Shown: positions 50,378-59,285 of the stretch, piece by piece
Layout: every line of letters begins with the position of its first letter
Numbering within the stretch: position 1 is the stretch's first letter
The notes under the pieces: model-generated
The model's database searches: none
Seen by the model: the letters and a program-made list of their open reading frames with translations, nothing else
What the model was told of the DNA's origin: nothing
Assembly: GCF_023516495.1 (NCBI RefSeq)
Contig: NZ_JAMGBC010000001.1
Location: forward strand, 682,001-746,000
Origin: Sphingomonas anseongensis
GTDB taxonomy: Bacteria > Pseudomonadota > Alphaproteobacteria > Sphingomonadales > Sphingomonadaceae
Direction: 5' to 3'
Length of the DNA: 64,000 nucleotides
Position numbers and translations under genes: made by a program

Positions 50378-51634
50378 TTACCTTGATCTGCCGACCACCG
50401 CGGCCAACGCAACGTCGAGGCACACATTGCCAAGCGTCCGGATCACGTCGGGGATCATCTCCACCGCCACCAGCAGCGCCAGCGGGCCAATCGGCGCGCC
50501 GAGCGCAATTGCGATCGGAGCGATCGAGCTGATGTAACTGATCTCGCCTGGCAGGCTGATCGCAGCATAGCTCATCACCGCGCCGACGGCGGTGGCAGCA
50601 AGTATCGCGCCGAAGCCCGGCTCCATCCCAAGCGCGTGCGCGACATAGACCGCGACCGCGATGTTCATCGCCGGCCCCGTGCCGCGGAACAAAGCGACTG
50701 CGATCGGAAGGCTGACGTCGGCGACCTCGTCGCGAATGCCGAGTTCGCGGGCACTGGTCAGCATGGCCGGAAGGCAGGCCAGCGACGAGCGCGTGGAAAT
50801 GGCGATCCCCTGCGGGGGAAGCAGCGCTTTGGCAAACCGGACCAGCGGGACTCCTCCGACGGCCACCGCGATGGGATAGGCGGCGAGAGTGACTACCAGC
50901 CCAACGGCGCAAACCACGAGCAGGTAGTTGAACAGTGCGGCGAAGGCGGTACCTCCCGCTGCGGCGCCAAGCCCGAAGGCAAGGGCGAGAACGCCGACGG
51001 GCGCGAGCCACAGCACCCAGCCGATGATCACAAGGAAGGCGTCGCTCACTGCGGCGAAGAAATCGACGATGCTCTTCCGCCTAGCAGCGGCGATGCGGGT
51101 CGCGGCGAGAGCGAACAGCACCGTGGCCACCACTAGGGCGAGGATGTCCGAATTGGCCGCAGCCGAGACGATGTTCGGCGGGATCAGCGCCTTGAAGAAG
51201 GAGCCGAGACTCTGCCCCGCGCCAGCGGCGGCGGAAGTGCCGGCCGAGACGCTGGACCGAAGCGCCTCGGCGGCTTCGGGCGACACGGGCACCAGCTGGA
51301 CGAGCAGCAGGCTCAGGACCATGCCGACGATCGCCGAGGAGGTCGACAGGATGACTATCCACAGGACCGCGCGGCCGGCGATCCGCCCGCCCCGAGCGGC
51401 TTCGGCGCTTGCCGCTATGCCGGTAATCAGCAGCGCCACGATCAGCGGAACCACCGTCATCTCGAGCGCGGATAGCCACAGCCCTCCTACGGTCGAAGCG
51501 ACCTGGGCGAAAATGTCGCGCGCCTCGGGAGACGTTCGCGAGCTCAGGATCCCAAGCAATATTCCCGCGACCAGGGCCGCCAGCACCAACGCCGGCTTCG
51601 GTGCCCTGATCGTCGGCTGCCCGCTATCGCTCAA
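50378..51634 (-). CDS. Dicarboxylate/amino acid:cation symporter (DAACS, GltP-like)
   Basis: 418 residues with eight membrane helices and re-entrant loops. LPPQGIAISTRSSLACLP is the HP1-like serine-rich loop, and AVALFRGTGPAMNIAVAVYVA matches the NMDGT-type helix, here RGTGPAMN in place of the usual NMDGT. It imports C4-dicarboxylates or acidic amino acids with Na+ or H+. The divergence of NMDGT suggests altered substrate or ion. The start overlaps the methyltransferase stop (ATGA). Confidence 0.87.
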   Translation of the reverse strand: MSDSGQPTIRAPKPALVLAALVAGILLGILSSRTSPEARDIFAQVASTVGGLWLSALEMTVVPLIVALLITGIAASAEAARGGRIAGRAVLWIVILSTSSAIVGMVLSLLLVQLVPVSPEAAEALRSSVSAGTSAAAGAGQSLGSFFKALIPPNIVSAAANSDILALVVATVLFALAATRIAAARRKSIVDFFAAVSDAFLVIIGWVLWLAPVGVLALAFGLGAAAGGTAFAALFNYLLVVCAVGLVVTLAAYPIAVAVGGVPLVRFAKALLPPQGIAISTRSSLACLPAMLTSARELGIRDEVADVSLPIAVALFRGTGPAMNIAVAVYVAHALGMEPGFGAILAATAVGAVMSYAAISLPGEISYISSIAPIAIALGAPIGPLALLVAVEMIPDVIRTLGNVCLDVALAAVVGRSR

Positions 51635-52443
51635 GCGGGCTTCCGGAACTTGAAGATGAAGCGGTCGGTTTTTCCGCGGATCTTCTCGTCGAACACGTTG
51701 AGCGTGTGATCGTCGGCCGGATTGCGAAGGATGTTGCTTTCCGCCTCAAGAACGAAGCCGGCGCGCTGGAAATCTGCCTTCACTACGGCCGGATCGATCC
51801 GGTGATATTTCTCGACCGTCGCTCGCGGGTCGTCGTTGGGGCTTGCGACATGGTCGATGATGCCGACCACCGCGCCCGGCTTCATCGCCGAGTAGAGCGC
51901 CTTGACCCATGTGTCCGGGTCCATGCGTGGGATCTTGCGCTCGGGATTCTGCCAATAGACGTCATGGTAGTCCATGTTCATCATCAGGAAGTCGTAGCGG
52001 TTCGTGCCCAGCAGCGGGTTCTCGAACGGGCTGGAAATCAGCGCGACGTTCGGCTGGCGAGCGGCGAATTCGGCGAACTCGGAGCGGCGTTTGTCGTTCA
52101 TGAATTGCGTCGCTTGCCACACCACGACGGAGCCGTACGGTCCGACGACGGGCGCCATGATCTCGGACCAGTAGCGGTTGGCGCCGAACATATCGATCGC
52201 GTTCATCCCCGGCTGTAATCCGAAGAACTCAAGGACCTCCGCGGGCTTTCGGGATTCGTCGAGCTTGACATTGTCGGCCGTCCGAGCCGGGCTCGCGACG
52301 GCCGCGGCGATCGGGCTTTCGGCAATCGCGACATGCTCAGTCGTCCCGGCTGGAAGCGGCGTGCCGCCGGACTGTGCCCAACCCGCGGCAGGCGCGCAAA
52401 GCAAAGCGGTCAAGAGCGCGAATCCACGATATCGAGCCATCAT
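51631..52443 (-). CDS. Exported class I SAM-dependent methyltransferase-like protein
   Basis: 270 residues. Residues 1-24 form a signal peptide (AAGWAQ-S). The domain has FFGLQPGMNAIDMFGANRYWSEIM as a degenerate SAM loop, FDFLMMNMDYHDVYW and LKPGAVVGIIDHVAS, as in periplasmic methyltransferase-like proteins of sphingomonads and xanthomonads. SAM is a cytosolic cofactor, so it is puzzling for an exported protein. Coupled to the symporter gene (ATGA). Confidence 0.8.
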   Translation of the reverse strand: MMARYRGFALLTALLCAPAAGWAQSGGTPLPAGTTEHVAIAESPIAAAVASPARTADNVKLDESRKPAEVLEFFGLQPGMNAIDMFGANRYWSEIMAPVVGPYGSVVVWQATQFMNDKRRSEFAEFAARQPNVALISSPFENPLLGTNRYDFLMMNMDYHDVYWQNPERKIPRMDPDTWVKALYSAMKPGAVVGIIDHVASPNDDPRATVEKYHRIDPAVVKADFQRAGFVLEAESNILRNPADDHTLNVFDEKIRGKTDRFIFKFRKPA

Positions 52444-52562
52444 CGGTCCTCCGTAAGCAGAGGCTTATCGCGCCGCCGTAACGAGCGCCAGCGAAAGCGA
52501 TTTGCCGCGAATCGGACTGCCTTGCTACAGTCGCCGCTTCCAACGGCAAGGGGGGTTCGCCG

Positions 52563-53315
52563 ATGGCTACCGTAGCTGTTTCAACTCAGGATCGCCTTGC
52601 GTCGGAGCGCAAGTTCTACACGCGGATGGCACTGTTCCTGGTGCTCATCGTCCTGCTCGGTTTCGGGCCCAGTTTCTACCTGCGCGGTGTCGTCCCGCCC
52701 TACCCGCGACCGAACCCGACGCTTCCGCCCTCGGTGATATTCCACGGGCTCGTGTTCACCGCGTGGATGGGAATTTTCATCGCCCAGACCCAGCTCATTT
52801 CCGCGCGCAAGCATAAGCTGCATATGCGCCTCGGCATCGCCTGGGTCGCGTTCGCAGTCCTGATGATTGGCGTCATGTACATGACGGCTGTGTGGGGCGT
52901 TGCGCGTGGCAGCAATCCTCCCTTCACCACGTCGCTGGAGTGGACGATTGTCCCGCTAGCGGTGATCCCGTCCTTCGCTTTCCTGATCGAGGAAGGCTGG
53001 AGACGCCGGCGCGAGGCTCAGTGGCACAAGCGGCTGATGCTCGGCGCTTCGATCCTGGTGGTATTCGGCCCTGGGTTCTCGCGGATCCCGCTGGCGCCGC
53101 CGACGTTCGCCGGATTTTTCATCCAGCTGTTCGCGGGCATGTTGCTGCTGTTCACGCCGCTGTTCATCTGGGATCGGAAAACGACCGGCAGGGTTCATCC
53201 GGCTACTTGGACCGCGTTCTGCGCGTGCGCGGTCGCGGCGACTATCCCGATGGTGCTTATGGGCACCCACAGCTGGGCGCCGATCGCCGCGATGCTTCCG
53301 GGCGTCGGAAGTTAG
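52563..53315 (+). CDS. Seven-helix integral membrane protein
   Basis: 250 residues with about seven membrane helices (for example MALFLVLIVLLGFGPSFYL and FHGLVFTAWMGIFIAQ). Conserved-looking His pairs (VIFHGLVF, HKLHMRLG, AQWHKRLM) at helix ends could bind heme or another cofactor, as in cytochrome-b561-like or DUF2306-like proteins. No family is certain. ATG at 52563 has AAGGGGGG. It interlocks with the convergent oxidase stop. Confidence 0.7.
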   Translation: MATVAVSTQDRLASERKFYTRMALFLVLIVLLGFGPSFYLRGVVPPYPRPNPTLPPSVIFHGLVFTAWMGIFIAQTQLISARKHKLHMRLGIAWVAFAVLMIGVMYMTAVWGVARGSNPPFTTSLEWTIVPLAVIPSFAFLIEEGWRRRREAQWHKRLMLGASILVVFGPGFSRIPLAPPTFAGFFIQLFAGMLLLFTPLFIWDRKTTGRVHPATWTAFCACAVAATIPMVLMGTHSWAPIAAMLPGVGS

Positions 53316-54889
53316 GCGGCGGCCGTGGTCCGCTCCGCCGCCATCGCCTGAAGAAGCTTCAACGCGGCATGCGCTGAGACAGCTGCACCCTCCTGCCATG
53401 CGGGCTGGTAGCTCAGATGCTCGCCCGCGAAGACGATCGGCCCTTCGGGCTTGAACAGCTCTGAATACTGGGGCCCGCGGGGACCCTGCCCGCCATTGCC
53501 GGGCCACAGCGGACTGACGCCTTCGGAATAAGGCGTCCGGCCCCATCGCACCGTTACCGGCTTCGACATGAGCTTGGACTTGCCGGGATGCAGGGCTTCG
53601 ATGGAGTCCCGCACGATTTTGAACTGCTCTTCGTTGCTGAGCGCGGCGAAGGCGTCCGGATTATCCTGGTTGGTCCAGCCGGCGACATAGGCGCCGACGA
53701 GCACGCCCTTGTGCTGGTTGAAGCCGTTGGACGGATAGATGACGTTCTCGTTCTTCCGGTCGGTCCAGGCGAGGCCGCCGAAGATTTGGTCGTCGCTCTC
53801 CCAGAACCGCGGGCTTTCGAAAGCCACCTTCACGCTCTTGAAATAGGCGGGCGCGCTCGAGATCGCGGCTTTCTTCGCGGCTGAAAAATCATTCGGAATT
53901 CGCGACAGGAGGTTCATCGGGAGAGTGCAGACGCAATAGTCAGCTTCGGTAACCTGGGGCCCGTGCTCAATGCGGACGCGATCGCCCGACCTGCGGATGG
54001 CGGTGACCGGAGTCCCGAACCGCACCAGGGGCTTCACCTGCTCGTAGATCGCGTAGGCGATCCGATCCATTCCGCCGACCGGCTGGAGCATCGTCGCCTG
54101 CATGTCGGGGATAAACTCGAAGACGTGCGGGAGGCCTATGGCGGGAGTGGGCAAGGTCTCGCGAAGGCTCAGTGGCGGCAGGTCGCTGGGTGCCTGGTCA
54201 TAGGCTCCGGGTTCGACTGCGTAGCCGGAGGCTCCGCCGACATTCTGGTAGCTGCCGTCAGGCGCGAGCCCGCCGTAGAATTGCAGGAAACGGCGGAACT
54301 GGGCGAGCTCCGACTTGGGCATTGCCTGGTCAAGCGCATGCTGGTCGATGGCCTTGGCGAGCAAGCCAACGATGTGTCCCTGAAGGTCGAGAACCATCCG
54401 CCGGTCCTGCCGGACCTTGCCTGCGAAGTCCCAGCTGGCGTTGCGGTTGGAATTGACGAACGTTTCCATCGGAACGCCGAAGCGCCGCGCATAGCCGAGG
54501 ATGACGCGGTGGGAGGACGGGATGCGGGCGGCGCCTGCGTTGAAATAGAGGCCCTCGTCGAATTCCGCGCGCTGGATCGGCATTCCGAATTGCTCGACAT
54601 AGTCGCCGCCGCGGACCGTCCACACGCGCCCGCCGACACGGTGGCGCGCCTCAAGGACCGTAACGTCGTAACCGGCGCGTTGTAGCTCGAAGGCCGAGAC
54701 CAGTCCGGCGATTCCGGCGCCGAGGATGACCACGGACTTGCCGCGCCCGGCACCCGGCGGAAGCTCGAAATTCTCGGCATTTGCGGGCGTGGGGATCGCG
54801 AGCCCCAGCATTTCCATCGCGGCGTAGGCGGCGCCGACGCCCCCTGCCGCCCCGATTCGCTGCAGCAGCCCCCGACGCGTCAGTGCCAT
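53312..54889 (-). CDS. Tat-exported flavin monoamine oxidase family protein
   Basis: 525 residues. A twin-arginine signal (TRRGLLQRIGAAGG) precedes the FAD-binding Rossmann loop VVILGAGIAGLVSA (GAGIAG at 57-62) and ARHRVGGRVWTV. The C-terminal FAD region is GPIVFAGEHLSYQPAWQEGAAVSAH. It oxidises amines or L-amino acids to imines with release of H2O2, probably in the periplasm. ATG at 54889 has GGGGGAGAACTGCC upstream. Confidence 0.9.
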   Translation of the reverse strand: MALTRRGLLQRIGAAGGVGAAYAAMEMLGLAIPTPANAENFELPPGAGRGKSVVILGAGIAGLVSAFELQRAGYDVTVLEARHRVGGRVWTVRGGDYVEQFGMPIQRAEFDEGLYFNAGAARIPSSHRVILGYARRFGVPMETFVNSNRNASWDFAGKVRQDRRMVLDLQGHIVGLLAKAIDQHALDQAMPKSELAQFRRFLQFYGGLAPDGSYQNVGGASGYAVEPGAYDQAPSDLPPLSLRETLPTPAIGLPHVFEFIPDMQATMLQPVGGMDRIAYAIYEQVKPLVRFGTPVTAIRRSGDRVRIEHGPQVTEADYCVCTLPMNLLSRIPNDFSAAKKAAISSAPAYFKSVKVAFESPRFWESDDQIFGGLAWTDRKNENVIYPSNGFNQHKGVLVGAYVAGWTNQDNPDAFAALSNEEQFKIVRDSIEALHPGKSKLMSKPVTVRWGRTPYSEGVSPLWPGNGGQGPRGPQYSELFKPEGPIVFAGEHLSYQPAWQEGAAVSAHAALKLLQAMAAERTTAAA

Positions 54890-55012
54890 GGCAGTTCTCC
54901 CCCACGCACTGACTGCACCGAATCCCCGCCCGTCGCAATTTTCTCGGCATCGCGCATCGGCTTCGATGCTGGGGCGTTCTTGTCATGAGCAATCACCAGA
55001 GAGGAAATTTCA

Positions 55013-55468
55013 ATGGACAACGACGCACAGGTTGGCGTTCTCGAAACGCTGACGACGACGCTGATCGACAGCGTCAACGGCTATCAGGAGGCAGCGGAAA
55101 ACAGCGAAAACCCGCGCTTCCAGGAGCTTTTCCGCGAACATGCGGGCGAGCGCAGGCAGGTGGTTGAGTCTCTCCGTTCCGAAATTCGCCGTCTCGGAGG
55201 CAATCCGCCCGACGACGGCTCTTTCATGGGCAAGACCCATCAGACCTGGCTTGACCTCAAGGCCGCAGTGACCGGCCGCGACGACGAGCGGGTGATCAAC
55301 TCGGTCGAAGCCGGTGAGGATTATCTCAAGGAGAAGTTCGAAACCGCGCTCGGTAGCGGCGACCTCAGCCATGAGGTCCGCCAGGTGGTCGAACAGGCGT
55401 ATCAGTCAGTCCGCTCAGGACACGACCAGATCAGTCGGATCAAGCACAGAATGGAAGCTCAAGACTAA
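55013..55468 (+). CDS. PA2169-family four-helix-bundle protein (DUF2383)
   Basis: 151 residues, all-helical. It has the ferritin-like four-helix pattern VLETLTTTLIDSVNGYQEAAE, FQELFREHAGERRQVVESLR, HQTWLDLKAAVTGRDDERV and DYLKEKFETAL. DUF2383 proteins are stress-associated bundles, possibly metal- or damage-related. The ATG has GAGAGGAAA upstream. A GC-rich perfect hairpin follows the stop. Confidence 0.9.
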   Translation: MDNDAQVGVLETLTTTLIDSVNGYQEAAENSENPRFQELFREHAGERRQVVESLRSEIRRLGGNPPDDGSFMGKTHQTWLDLKAAVTGRDDERVINSVEAGEDYLKEKFETALGSGDLSHEVRQVVEQAYQSVRSGHDQISRIKHRMEAQD

Positions 55469-55478
55469 CTGTAAGCAA

Positions 55479-55503
55479 CGGGCGGCGGCGCCCCCGCCGC
55501 CCG
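55479..55503 (+). terminator. GC-rich hairpin after DUF2383, weak terminator
   Basis: CGGGCGGCGG (55479-55488) pairs perfectly with CCGCCGCCCG (55494-55503) around CGCCC. It lacks a T run, so it may only stabilise the 3' end. Confidence 0.4.
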
Positions 55504-55590
55504 CACTTGCCTTCGCAACCTAATTTGGCCAGGCACGTTTCCGGACGACGCGCTTGGGCTGGGCGCGAGTCGACCAAGCGGAGGCTTTCG

Positions 55591-55962
55591 ATGAAACCAG
55601 CTCTTTTCCTGATCGCTGCTCTTGCATTCGCAGCGCCCGGTGCGGCGCAACCGCCTGCCCCGGCGGTTCCCGTCCAGCTCTACAGCTTCGGGTTCAACCC
55701 CTCGCCGATCGTGCTTCGAGCCGGCCAGCCGGTGACCATGGTATTCACCAACGTCTCCGGCGGCGGCCATTCGTTCAAGGCGCCGGCGTTCTTCGCCCAC
55801 TCGCGGATCGTCAACGGAACTACGATGAAGGGCGAGGTCCACGTGATGCCGCACCGGAGCATGTCAGTGACCCTCATACCGGCGCGCGGCACCTACCCTG
55901 CGCATTGCAGCCATTTCATGCACGACCAGATGGGAATGCACACGACCATCTACGTCCAATAG
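55591..55962 (+). CDS. Exported cupredoxin
   Basis: 123 residues. Signal peptide (1-20), then a beta sandwich. Candidate copper ligands are His60 in GGGHSFKAP, Cys106 in YPAHCSHFM, His111 (or His108) and Met116 (or Met114) in HDQMGMH. This is a blue-copper electron-transfer type close to plantacyanin/azurin-like DUF families. The ATG at 55591 has GGAGGC upstream. Partner unknown. Confidence 0.85.
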   Translation: MKPALFLIAALAFAAPGAAQPPAPAVPVQLYSFGFNPSPIVLRAGQPVTMVFTNVSGGGHSFKAPAFFAHSRIVNGTTMKGEVHVMPHRSMSVTLIPARGTYPAHCSHFMHDQMGMHTTIYVQ

Positions 55963-55976
55963 CCGCGGGTGGCGGC

Positions 55977-57257
55977 TCAGGTCGTGCCGCCGCCGCTGCT
56001 TTCGCTGTTCTCGTCATCCGCTTCCGGAGTGGGCGCGCCACTCTGGTTCACGCGTAGCCAGTCGTGGAATGGAAGGTGATAGATCATGTCCATCACCTCG
56101 AACTCCAGCCCGCCGGGCTGGTTGGTGTTGCTGTTCCATAGAGCAACCACCCCGCTCTTCTTCTTGGGATCGAACAGGATCAGCGAACGGTACCCGTCCA
56201 CTCCGCCGCGGTGGCCGACGATCACGTGGCCGGCATAGTCGTAGCTTCGCCAGCCGAAGCCGTACCACGCGCCGGTCAGCGGCTCCGGCGGCATGTGCAG
56301 CCGGCGCCGTTCATTGGCAGTTTTTGCCTGCCTTGAATGGAGCGCATTGAGCACGTTGGGCGAAATGACGTCCGGCATCTCGCCCATCTGGGCGAGCATC
56401 CACATGGCCATGTCCTTGACGTCGCTGTTGACGCCGCCCGCGGCCGGCACGCGATAATAAGCATCCGAAAGCTCAATGACCCGCTTCCCCGCGTTGTGCG
56501 GGCGAGCCCAGCTCTTGGCGCTCATCAGCCCTTCCCGTGACACGCTTGCGCTGGTCATTCCAAGCGGAGCGAACAGCCTCCGGGCAACGACGTCGTGATA
56601 CGGCTTGCCGGTGACCTTCTCGACGATCTCGGAAGCAGCATCGTAAGCGACGTTTTCGTAATTCCAGCAGGTGCCGGGCTGGCAGACGAGGCTGAGACCG
56701 CCAAGCTCATTGCGGATCTGCCGCGGGTCCTCGCCGGACTCGAGCCGGTCGTCGTAGGCGTTGTGGTAGATCCCGAGCCGGTGGCTGAGCAGGTCGGCGA
56801 CGCTTGCCCGCTGCTCGGCGTGGTCGGGAAGTTTCAGCGTCGCGCTGTACAGCGAAACCGGCGCGCCGAGATCGACGGCGCCCTGCTCCGCAAGCTTGGC
56901 GACCATCGTCGCCGCAACGCCCTTCGAGCAGGACGCCCAGCGGAAGACCGTCTCGGGAGTGACAGGATCGCCCGAGCCGGCAGCCGTCTCGCCATAGCCC
57001 TTGAGGAAGGTGATCCGGCCGTTCTCGACCACGCCGATCGCCAGCCCGACCATCGCCGGGCGCTTCATCAACTGCTGCAGGCGCGAGTCCAGAAGCGCAT
57101 AATCGACGTCGTGGCGCGACGAAGGGGAAACCGTCGCGAGGCGTGTGCGGGCCGCGGTCCGGCTATTCTCGGCCGGCTCAACCGGGCGCGTCGCAATCCA
57201 GGCGGTGCCTAGAGCGAGAGCGGCAACCCCGATCACAATCTTCGACGATGACTTCAA
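55977..57257 (-). CDS. Serine hydrolase, class C beta-lactamase fold
   Basis: 426 residues. N-terminal signal anchor (VIGVAALALGTAWIA). SxxK is Ser109-Lys112 in FRWASCSKG, YxN is YENVAY and HxG is VGHRGGVDG, so the fold is active. It is an esterase, D,D-peptidase or D-aminopeptidase of the EstB/AmpC-related group. The end (NSESSGGGTT) is acidic and Gly-rich. It is exported or membrane-anchored. Confidence 0.88.
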   Translation of the reverse strand: MKSSSKIVIGVAALALGTAWIATRPVEPAENSRTAARTRLATVSPSSRHDVDYALLDSRLQQLMKRPAMVGLAIGVVENGRITFLKGYGETAAGSGDPVTPETVFRWASCSKGVAATMVAKLAEQGAVDLGAPVSLYSATLKLPDHAEQRASVADLLSHRLGIYHNAYDDRLESGEDPRQIRNELGGLSLVCQPGTCWNYENVAYDAASEIVEKVTGKPYHDVVARRLFAPLGMTSASVSREGLMSAKSWARPHNAGKRVIELSDAYYRVPAAGGVNSDVKDMAMWMLAQMGEMPDVISPNVLNALHSRQAKTANERRRLHMPPEPLTGAWYGFGWRSYDYAGHVIVGHRGGVDGYRSLILFDPKKKSGVVALWNSNTNQPGGLEFEVMDMIYHLPFHDWLRVNQSGAPTPEADDENSESSGGGTT

Positions 57258-57425
57258 ACGATCCCTCCCGCTCCCGTGGCCGCTGTTGCCGCAGCCGATT
57301 CCGCGCTCAACAGCCGAAGAGGAGCGCTGCGACGAAGCGAGGATTCGGCGGGATGAATGCTCGGGCGCGCGCGTCTGGCCAATCCCGCGGGTCTCCCTTA
57401 AGGCCGTTGGCAGGGAGGGCGTCCG

Positions 57426-57695
57426 TTGCGCTTCTTGAAGACCCTCGTCTGGATTGTCATCGCCGTGCTCATAAGTCTGTTCGCGGCGAGGAACTGGCGC
57501 GACGTCACCATCGACCTGTGGGGGAACCTCCAGGCCGACATCAAAATCCCGGTGCTCCTGGCGATAAGCTTCCTTCTGGGCTTCGTCCCGACCTGGCTGA
57601 TGTTCAGGACCAAGCTATGGCGCGCCGGAAACCGGGTTGCCGCCGCCCAGCGCGAGCTACCGCCGGTGCCTGCCGAGCCTGACGTGGCCGAATGA
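57426..57695 (+). CDS. lapA: LapA/DUF1049 membrane protein
   Basis: 89 residues with two membrane helices (TLVWIVIAVLISLFAARNW and IPVLLAISFLLGFVPTWLM), matching the LapA/DUF1049 family that works with LapB in LPS assembly control. A TTG start (57426) fits, with GGGAGGGCG just upstream. Coupled to pyrF by 4 bases (ATGA). The 168 bases before it (57258-57425) hold no gene I can see. Confidence 0.8.
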   Translation: MRFLKTLVWIVIAVLISLFAARNWRDVTIDLWGNLQADIKIPVLLAISFLLGFVPTWLMFRTKLWRAGNRVAAAQRELPPVPAEPDVAE

Positions 57696-58363
57696 AGAGC
57701 ATCTTCGTCGCGATCGACACTCCCGACCTGGAACGAGCCGCGTCGCTTGCGCGGGCGGTGAGATCGAGCGCCGGAGGGGTGAAGCTCGGCCTGGAATTCT
57801 TTTGCGCGAATGGCCCGGCGGGGGTTCAGGAAATCGCTTCGATCGGACTGCCGATCTTCCTCGACCTCAAGCTTCACGACATTCCGAACACAGTCGCCAA
57901 GGCAGCGCAGGCGCTTCGCCCGTTGGAGCCCGCGGTTTTAACCGTCCACGCGGCCGGCGGCCGGGCGATGCTCGAGGAAGCGAAGGCGGCCGCTCCGGAG
58001 AAGACGAAGGTGGTCGGCGTGACAGTGCTCACCAGCCTCGACGGCGGCGATCTGAAATCGATCGGTGTTTCCGGGCAGCCCGCAGAACAGGTGGAGCGGC
58101 TCGCCGAACTCGCGCGCTTGTCCGGGCTGGACGGGGTCGTCTGCTCCGGCGCGGAGGTGAAAGCGGCCAAGGCCGCCTGGCCGAATGGCTTCTTCGTCGT
58201 CCCCGGCGTTCGCCCGATGGGCAGCGGAGTCGCCGACCAGAAAAGGGTGGTGACGCCGCGTGAAGCGCTCGATTCCGGCGCATCGATCCTCGTGATCGGT
58301 CGACCGATCACAGCGGCCGAGGATCCCGAAGAAGCGCTCAGGACGATCGCCGCCACCCTGTGA
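57692..58363 (+). CDS. pyrF: Orotidine 5'-phosphate decarboxylase
   Basis: 223 residues, one barrel of the OMPDC family. The catalytic DxKxxD array is Asp58-x-Lys60-x-x-Asp63 (FLDLKLHDIPNT). The C-terminal phosphate motif is VPGVRP(MGS) and VIGRPITAAEDP. It makes UMP, the last step of de novo pyrimidine synthesis. The ATGA overlap couples it to lapA. Confidence 0.96.
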   Translation: MKSIFVAIDTPDLERAASLARAVRSSAGGVKLGLEFFCANGPAGVQEIASIGLPIFLDLKLHDIPNTVAKAAQALRPLEPAVLTVHAAGGRAMLEEAKAAAPEKTKVVGVTVLTSLDGGDLKSIGVSGQPAEQVERLAELARLSGLDGVVCSGAEVKAAKAAWPNGFFVVPGVRPMGSGVADQKRVVTPREALDSGASILVIGRPITAAEDPEEALRTIAATL

Positions 58364-58429
58364 CGGTGGACAAGCGGCGGGCGTTGCGCCTACCGCGCGG
58401 CGACTGACACTCACCTTTGCGAGGATCCG

Positions 58430-59284
58430 ATGAGCTGGCTCAGCCGTGTCCGAAGCGGCATTCCCTTCCTTCCCAAGCGGCAATCCACCGACACTTTGTG
58501 GCACAAGTGCACGAAGTGCGGGACGATGGTGTTCCTGAAGGAATGGGAGGACAACCAGCGTGTCTGCCCGCGCTGTGATTTCCACGACCGCATCGGTCCG
58601 AAGCATCGCTTCCAATATCTGTTCGACGGCGAGAAATATGAGGTCCTGCCCTCCCCCGAGGTGCGCGAGGACCCGCTCAAGTTCCGCGACAGCAAGCGTT
58701 ACACCGACCGGCTGAAGGACGCCCGGGCCAAGACCGGCGAGCGGGATGCGCTGATCAATGCGCGGGGAAAGATCGGTGGCCGCGAGGCGGTCGTCGGAGT
58801 CCAGGATTTCGCGTTCATGGGCGGATCGATGGGCATCGCCGTCGGTGCGGCGTTCGTCGCCGGCATCAGGGCCGCGATCGCTGCCAGAATTCCTTACGTC
58901 ATCTTCACCGCCTCGGGCGGAGCGCGCATGCAGGAAGCGGTGCTTTCGCTGATGCAGCTTCCGCGGACCACGGTCGCTATCACCGAGCTGAAGGAGGCCG
59001 GGCTTCCCTACATCGTGGTGCTCACCGACCCGACCACCGGCGGAGTGACGGCGTCCTACGCGATGCTGGGCGATATCCAGATCGCCGAGCCGGGAGCGCT
59101 GATCGGATTCGCCGGCCAGCGGGTGATCGAGCAGACGATCCGCGAGAAGCTTCCGGAGGGCTTCCAGCGCGCCGAATATCTGCTTCAGCACGGGATGATC
59201 GACATGGTCGTCCCCCGCCAGCAACTGACCGAGACGCTGGCCAAGGTGATCGGTTATCTGACGCCGGAGAAGAAAGCCGCCTGA
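58430..59284 (+). CDS. accD: Acetyl-CoA carboxylase carboxyltransferase beta subunit
   Basis: 284 residues. N-terminal zinc ribbon C27-x2-C30 and C46-x2-C49 (KCTKCGT and VCPRCDF), then the carboxyltransferase crotonase fold with [15 protein letters not shown] and [16 protein letters not shown]. With AccA it transfers carboxyl from biotin to acetyl-CoA. The folC start lies one base after its stop. Confidence 0.97.
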   Translation: MSWLSRVRSGIPFLPKRQSTDTLWHKCTKCGTMVFLKEWEDNQRVCPRCDFHDRIGPKHRFQYLFDGEKYEVLPSPEVREDPLKFRDSKRYTDRLKDARAKTGERDALINARGKIGGREAVVGVQDFAFMGGSMGIAVGAAFVAGIRAAIAARIPYVIFTASGGARMQEAVLSLMQLPRTTVAITELKEAGLPYIVVLTDPTTGGVTASYAMLGDIQIAEPGALIGFAGQRVIEQTIREKLPEGFQRAEYLLQHGMIDMVVPRQQLTETLAKVIGYLTPEKKAA

Positions 59285-59285
59285 C

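Noticed and set aside
54954-54978. EcfG promoter before the DUF2383 gene
   Set aside because: A CGTT is present at 54975-54978, but the place for GGAAC reads GCATC.
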